From: Candidatus Sericytochromatia bacterium
GTDB lineage: Bacteria; Cyanobacteriota; Sericytochromatia; UBA7694
Length of the DNA: 34,922 bases
Reading direction: 5' to 3'
Assembly: GCA_018780035.1 (NCBI GenBank)
Contig: JADMKE010000027.1
Span: forward strand, 1 to 34,922
The notes under the pieces are model-generated. The model ran no database searches. It was given only the letters and a program-made list of their open reading frames with translations, and was not told where the DNA came from. The position numbers were made by a program, and so were the translations under genes. Positions within the stretch are counted from its first letter, which is position 1. Each line of letters opens with the position of its first letter. Below, one piece after another: positions 31,425-34,922 of the stretch.

Positions 31425-31889
31425 ATGGCGGTTGAGTCAGATAATTCAGTACCCAAGCTTGTTGGGGGATTTAATATTCCCAAAGCAGTGATTGAGAACA
31501 AGGTCGACGTTTTGACCTTTCTCGAATTGATGGTGAGAAAAAACATTGTCACCCCTCAGGAATTAGATGAAATTCGTGGGGCTGTTGTGGCTCATTTGAA
31601 TGCCGCTTATCCTGACCTTCAATTGTCTTATAACACCGCTGGTCCCCCGATTCCACCCCCGGCCAAAGCGATGACATCAGCCTTTCAACCCGTTCCCCCG
31701 CCTGTGATTCAGCCCGTGGCTGGTGGAGCCCCTCCTACCAGCGTACCGCTTCCTGGCGTGCCAGCCACAGATCAGTCTGCAGGTGCCGCATCAGCAGCAG
31801 CACCGACCAGCAGCCCCTCTGCGGCTCAACCTGGCGGCGCCAATAAACCGCTGTATGTGCAAGCAGCGCCTCCGAAATTTATCAAATAA
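31425..31889 (+). CDS. Unknown protein with helical head and Pro/Ala-rich tail
   Basis: A protein of 154 residues. Residues 10-65 are helical (VIENKVDVLTFLELMVRKN, TPQELDEIRGAVVAHLN). Residues 70-150 are Pro/Ala/Ser/Gly-rich and likely disordered (GPPIPPPAK, QPVPPPVIQPV). GGGGAG lies 5-6 bases before the ATG. It is only 26 bases after the end of the SRP RNA and 6 bases before the DnaJ-like gene, so it may be read from the SRP promoter. The function is not known. Confidence 0.7.
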   Translation: MAVESDNSVPKLVGGFNIPKAVIENKVDVLTFLELMVRKNIVTPQELDEIRGAVVAHLNAAYPDLQLSYNTAGPPIPPPAKAMTSAFQPVPPPVIQPVAGGAPPTSVPLPGVPATDQSAGAASAAAPTSSPSAAQPGGANKPLYVQAAPPKFIK

Positions 31890-31895
31890 ACACAC

Positions 31896-32951
31896 GTGAT
31901 CCGCAAAGACTATTACGGGATATTGGGGGTGGAGAAAAATGCCACGCCCCAAGAGATAAAAAAAGCCTATCGGCGTATGGCGCGCAAATACCATCCCGAT
32001 GTCAATCCCAACAATGCCGAAGCCAGAGAGAAGTTTAAAGACCTTTCTCAGGCCTATGAGGTTCTGAGCGATCCCGAAAAGCGCCGCCATTTTGACAATG
32101 GTTTTGTGGATCAGAGTTGGTTCACCGAATCCAATCTCGACAATATCCGCGATGTCTTTGAAAAGACCTACCGCAAGGCCTTTAACAAAGAAGAGGAAGC
32201 GGGGCACAAAAACAAATTCAGCTTTACGGACATGTTCAACAATATTGTGGACTCCGTCAATGTCAAAGAAAAGCCCCGCGGTGAAAGAGCGGCTGGGTCT
32301 GAGACATCCAAAAAGCCGCGCAAACTGGACGTTGAGCAGAGTTTGCCCGTTAGCCTCGAAGAGGCCTGGAGCGGCACCCGCAAGACCATCACCGTCCACC
32401 GTGAAAAGGTCTGTGTGCTCTGTGGCGGCACAGGCCAGGTCAGCCGCCAGACCTGCCGCAATTGTCAGGGCAAAGGCGGCACAAGCAGCAGCAAAAAAAT
32501 TGAAGTCAAAGTCCCTCAGGGTGTGCGCAAAGGCTCCAAAATTCGCATTGGCAAAGAGGGCAATACCCAGGGCGACGAAACCGGACATCTTTATCTGGTG
32601 ATTGACTTGGTCGAACACGCCTTTTTTAAAGTCGAAGCCAATGGCGATTTGCGCTGCGAGGTACCCGTGACCTTTAGCGAAGCCATTTTGGGGGCCGAAA
32701 TCGAAGTGCCCACCCTCGAAAAACGGGTCAAGATCAAAATCCCGCCGGAATGTCAGGCGGGCAAAACCTTTCGCATCAAAGGCAAAGGGCTGCGGCAGAC
32801 CAAAGCAGACCTTCCATCAGGGGATCTTTATGTCTCGATTCGGGTCGAGACCCCACAAAACCTCTCAGCCAAAGAAAAAGAGCTCTACCAAGAGCTGTCG
32901 CGTTTTCCCCATGCCGTGCGGCGCAATCTGTATCAGCCGCCGGGGAATTAG
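31896..32951 (+). CDS. DnaJ/Hsp40-like chaperone with a single half zinc finger
   Basis: A protein of 351 residues starting at GTG 31896. The J domain occupies residues 4-68 with HPD at 33-35, which stimulates DnaK ATPase. A charged linker follows. The zinc region has only two CxxC modules (Cys173/Cys176 in CVLCGGTG and Cys187/Cys190 in CRNCQGKGG), against four in standard DnaJ, so only one zinc could bind. The C-terminal substrate-binding domains are present ([29 protein letters not shown]). This is neither a full type I DnaJ nor a zinc-less CbpA. It is likely a client-specific co-chaperone. Confidence 0.9.
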   Translation: MIRKDYYGILGVEKNATPQEIKKAYRRMARKYHPDVNPNNAEAREKFKDLSQAYEVLSDPEKRRHFDNGFVDQSWFTESNLDNIRDVFEKTYRKAFNKEEEAGHKNKFSFTDMFNNIVDSVNVKEKPRGERAAGSETSKKPRKLDVEQSLPVSLEEAWSGTRKTITVHREKVCVLCGGTGQVSRQTCRNCQGKGGTSSSKKIEVKVPQGVRKGSKIRIGKEGNTQGDETGHLYLVIDLVEHAFFKVEANGDLRCEVPVTFSEAILGAEIEVPTLEKRVKIKIPPECQAGKTFRIKGKGLRQTKADLPSGDLYVSIRVETPQNLSAKEKELYQELSRFPHAVRRNLYQPPGN

Positions 32952-32957
32952 CGTTTA

Positions 32958-32987
32958 GGGGTTAGAGATTGGGGGTTTGGGTTTGGG
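32958..32987 (+). other. G-tract cluster, potential G-quadruplex
   Basis: Four G runs, GGGG (32958-32961), GGGGG (32971-32975), GGG (32979-32981) and GGG (32985-32987), separated by 9, 3 and 3 bases, lie just after the DnaJ-like stop codon. The last three are joined by TTT loops. The one long loop makes folding possible but not certain. Confidence 0.5.
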
Positions 32988-33020
32988 TTTTGCTCTGTCT
33001 CAGGCAGAACGAGAGCAAAA
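32988..33020. repeat. Perfect 9-bp inverted repeat
   Basis: TTTTGCTCT and AGAGCAAAA are perfect inverted copies around a 15-base loop, immediately after the G-tract cluster. There is no T run behind the hairpin on either strand, so it is not a standard terminator, but it may protect or end the DnaJ-like mRNA. Confidence 0.6.
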
Positions 33021-33047
33021 TCACATGCAGGGTGTGTTCTATAAAAC

Positions 33048-33084
33048 TTGCCAACTTGGCAAGATATGATTTAATCATCATATC
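33048..33084. promoter_or_regulatory. Two adjacent palindromes over a promoter
   Basis: TTGCCAACTTGGCAA (33048-33062) is a perfect palindrome with a 1-base centre. Directly after it, GATATGAT (33063-33070) and ATCATATC (33077-33084) form a second perfect dyad. A promoter (TTGCCA at 33048-33053 and TTTAAT at 33070-33075, 16 bases apart) is covered by both. The gene at 33106 is probably under tight control. Confidence 0.6.
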
Positions 33085-33105
33085 AAGGCCAAGAGGTACC
33101 AGAAA

Positions 33106-33579
33106 ATGCAAATCAAATTAAATGTTTGCCTGACGCTGATGCAATCATTGTTGGATTCTCTGCAATCGATGTCGAACCAAAGTACCCCTGCAGAACAGAT
33201 TCTGGCTTTGGAAGAGGCAAAAAAACACTTATCTCAACGCTTGCCCGTGTTGGTAACCAGTCACCGCCAACAGCAGGCTTTGGATGTGCTCAAAACAGAA
33301 GCATGTATGGAATTGTTTTGCAATCGCCGGATCGAAAAGATTCGGGAATCCTCGCTGCCAGAGTCGCGCAAACAGTCCCTGATCGAAGAATTGCAACACA
33401 GGTATTTAAACGCTTGCCAACAACTTCAAGTTATTTGGCCCGTACTTGAACCCCAAGAAGAAGTTGTATTGCCCCTTTTACTGCTGCGCCAAAGTGTCGA
33501 AACAGAAATTGAAAACCGGATTGAGGCCCTTCAAGCACACAATCAAGCTGTCCAAGCAGGATTTTGGCTGGCGGCCTAG
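33106..33579 (+). CDS. Small helical protein of unknown function
   Basis: A protein of 157 residues that appears all-helical (LMQSLLDSLQSMSNQ, AEQILALEEAKKHLSQRL, ESRKQSLIEELQHRYLNACQQL, LLLLRQSVETEIENRIEAL), with possible coiled-coil stretches. There is no signal peptide; the two Cys residues are not in a motif. An AGAGG lies about 7-9 bases before the ATG. No family is recognised. It follows two palindromes, so it may be specifically repressed. It is probably separate from the serine hydrolase 43 bases downstream, although the two could share a transcript. Confidence 0.65.
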   Translation: MQIKLNVCLTLMQSLLDSLQSMSNQSTPAEQILALEEAKKHLSQRLPVLVTSHRQQQALDVLKTEACMELFCNRRIEKIRESSLPESRKQSLIEELQHRYLNACQQLQVIWPVLEPQEEVVLPLLLLRQSVETEIENRIEALQAHNQAVQAGFWLAA

Positions 33580-33621
33580 CTGTTAAAATAGAAGCAGCCC
33601 CTTCTCCGATTGGAGCAAAGC

Positions 33622-34866
33622 ATGGCTTTAGAAGCCCCGTTGAGCGAAGATTTCCACAATTTAATGCCTGAGCGCCAGAAAAAATTGACTTGTTTCAGCC
33701 CAAACCGGCCTCAGGAAAAGACCAGGCCCTTTGGTTGTTCTCTCTGCTCTTTGCTGCTGTTTTTTTTAAACTTAGCGACCCTGCCTGTCTGGGCTCAGAA
33801 GCCCGAACAGAGCCAAGCTGAGCGCCAGAAAACCTTGAAGCAGCGTTTGGAAGCAAAAGTTCAGGACTTTTTGCGTGATCCAGCAACCCTGGCACCGGGT
33901 TTACAAATCGGGGTGATTACACCCCAAGGCAAAAGCTATCTGGCCTGGGGCTCACTCTGGCATGGCAAAGACGTGCCACCTCAGCCGGACACCCTTTATG
34001 AGCTGGCATCTCTGACCAAACCTTTTACAGCCCTCTTATTGGCCCAACTTTTTGTTGAAGGACAGGTCAAATTAAATGACCCCGTCAAACCCTGTTCGCC
34101 AACGGAGACCTCCGTCTGGTGCTTTCGAGGCCAGCCCTTGACCTGGTTGGATTTGCTGACCCATTCCAGTGGTTTACCCTCATTGCCAGAGAACCTTGAT
34201 CTGGGTGATCCCCAGGCAACCCGCCGCTATTCTCCCCAAGATTTGGCAGCTTTCGAGCAGGGCTTCAAACGGACCGTCCCAGCCCCAACCGACTTTGGCT
34301 ATTCAACTTTGGGTTATGGACTTCTGGGACAGCTTTTGGCTGAAAAAACCGGCCTCAGCTTTGCCTCGCAAATAGAAGACCTCACAGCCCGATTGGGTCT
34401 TCCTGATACCCGTTTGCAGCTCAGCTCGGAACAATTCCAGCGCTTGGCACCCGGGTATATACGCACCCAGCTTGTGCCCTATTTTGCTGATGAAGGCGGG
34501 TTAAGCGCTTCTGGTGGCCTCAAATCCACTCCCCGCGACTTATTGGATTTTTTGGCCCAGATTTTGCAAATTGAACAAGCACCCAGTTCTCCACTGTTGG
34601 TGAAAACCTTGGCACAAACGACCCAGTTGACAGGTCGCCGTGGAGCCCCGTTTTGCCAAATGGCCTGGGGCTGGCAGTATTTTACCCCTGCAGGTGTTTA
34701 TTGGCACAGTGGCTCTGCGGCGGGGGGCAAAGCGTTTCTGGCCTTTGAACCACAAAGGCAAATTGGGGTGGTTATTTTGAGCAATGCCCGGGTTCAGGGT
34801 TTCAAAATGGAACCCTTGGGCCTGCATGTTTTGGAGCTGCTGGGTGAGATGGAACCCAACAAGTGA
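33622..34866 (+). CDS. Class C beta-lactamase-fold serine hydrolase
   Basis: A protein of 414 residues. Active-site motifs are Ser130-Leu-Thr-Lys133 (ELASLTKPFTALLL), Tyr227-Ser-Thr229 (DFGYSTLGYGLLG) and His362-Ser-Gly364 (YWHSGSAAGG). These are the three elements of the class C beta-lactamase/DD-peptidase group, which also contains esterases. A hydrophobic segment at 39-59 ending in VWAQ is a probable signal peptide or anchor, after an unusually long N-terminal region. GGAG lies 6 bases before ATG 33622. An ATG at 33664 would give a shorter leader but has no ribosome site. Peptidoglycan or D-amino acid peptide hydrolysis is more likely than antibiotic resistance; the substrate is unknown. 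Confidence 0.9.
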   Translation: MALEAPLSEDFHNLMPERQKKLTCFSPNRPQEKTRPFGCSLCSLLLFFLNLATLPVWAQKPEQSQAERQKTLKQRLEAKVQDFLRDPATLAPGLQIGVITPQGKSYLAWGSLWHGKDVPPQPDTLYELASLTKPFTALLLAQLFVEGQVKLNDPVKPCSPTETSVWCFRGQPLTWLDLLTHSSGLPSLPENLDLGDPQATRRYSPQDLAAFEQGFKRTVPAPTDFGYSTLGYGLLGQLLAEKTGLSFASQIEDLTARLGLPDTRLQLSSEQFQRLAPGYIRTQLVPYFADEGGLSASGGLKSTPRDLLDFLAQILQIEQAPSSPLLVKTLAQTTQLTGRRGAPFCQMAWGWQYFTPAGVYWHSGSAAGGKAFLAFEPQRQIGVVILSNARVQGFKMEPLGLHVLELLGEMEPNK

Positions 34867-34922
34867 TACTCCCAATACCCATACGGGCACAATGTCCACT
34901 GAAGTGGATGGGCTTCTAAGCA
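34867..34922 (+). other. Window tail with a short hairpin
   Basis: TCCACT (34895-34900) and AGTGGA (34903-34908) form a 6-bp hairpin with a 2-base loop. No T run follows. The piece is too short to say whether it is a terminator, part of a repeat family, or chance. Confidence 0.3.

Noticed and set aside
31791..32618. Minus-strand open frame of 275 codons opposite the DnaJ-like gene
   Set aside because: It mirrors the third-position bias of the real gene on the other strand; the J domain, HPD motif and CxxC modules on the plus strand are decisive.
32958..32987. Telomere-like repeat marking a replicon end
   Set aside because: Only a few G runs of unequal length, inside continuous sequence with genes on both sides; a local G-rich structure is enough.
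33622..34866. Beta-lactamase as an antibiotic-resistance gene
   Set aside because: The fold group also includes peptidases and esterases, there is no AmpR-like regulator, and the motif set alone does not show lactamase activity.
34895..34908. Hairpin at the window end as an insertion-sequence end
   Set aside because: Only 6 bp and no transposase or target duplication in view.

Overview
The window is about 35 kb of gene-dense bacterial chromosome of moderate GC. The organism looks diderm: it has a lipoprotein with a lipobox, signal peptides and a barrel-like protein. I cannot name it. The SRP RNA is the long form with an Alu domain, and there is a cyanophycinase and a pheophorbide-oxygenase-like Rieske protein. 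A non-photosynthetic lineage related to Cyanobacteriota is a weak guess only.

Layout. Positions 1-2762 look like a decayed defence region: a small LuxR-type regulator, an AlbA_2/Schlafen protein with a large in-frame internal deletion, a short chimera of an HsdR start and an M48-peptidase end, an AT-rich orphan gene, an AbiEi/AbiEii chimera, and an AbrB-Doc pair whose toxin is frameshifted in the Fic motif. Positions 2949-7003 hold a DUF885 peptidase and two unfamiliar proteins; one of these carries a Cys-His-Asp triad. Positions 7024-9379 hold a small gene that appears to start with AUA, then a divergent AraC regulator and aldo/keto reductase. Positions 9539-14045 hold a glycine-zipper protein, a Rieske oxygenase, a divergent SDR/LysR pair, a lipoprotein and a small orphan. 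Positions 14059-16156 (minus) are an aminotransferase-cyanophycinase operon. Positions 16214-23301 (minus) are a tightly packed five-gene Opp/Dpp-type ABC importer followed by a GH130 glycoside phosphorylase, which together suggest oligosaccharide uptake and phosphorolysis.

The most interesting locus is 24334-27053: a promoter, an 85-nt RNA candidate whose fold resembles a Ro-binding Y RNA (8-bp terminal stem, 1-nt bulge, 3-bp stem, internal loop, upper stem), then a vWA protein with an intact MIDAS and a helical N-terminal half, and an overlapping partner gene. I propose a Ro60/Rsr-like ribonucleoprotein module.

Downstream are a TetR-hydrolase operon with a palindromic operator in its promoter and a second copy inside the hydrolase gene, an XRE-TPR regulator, a stand-alone tandem MshEN-type (c-di-GMP binding) protein, the SRP RNA gene with a strong promoter and no visible terminator before a Pro/Ala-rich protein and a DnaJ-like chaperone with half a zinc finger, then an orphan gene behind two palindromes and a class C beta-lactamase-fold serine hydrolase. 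All assignments are from reading the sequence; no database search was run.
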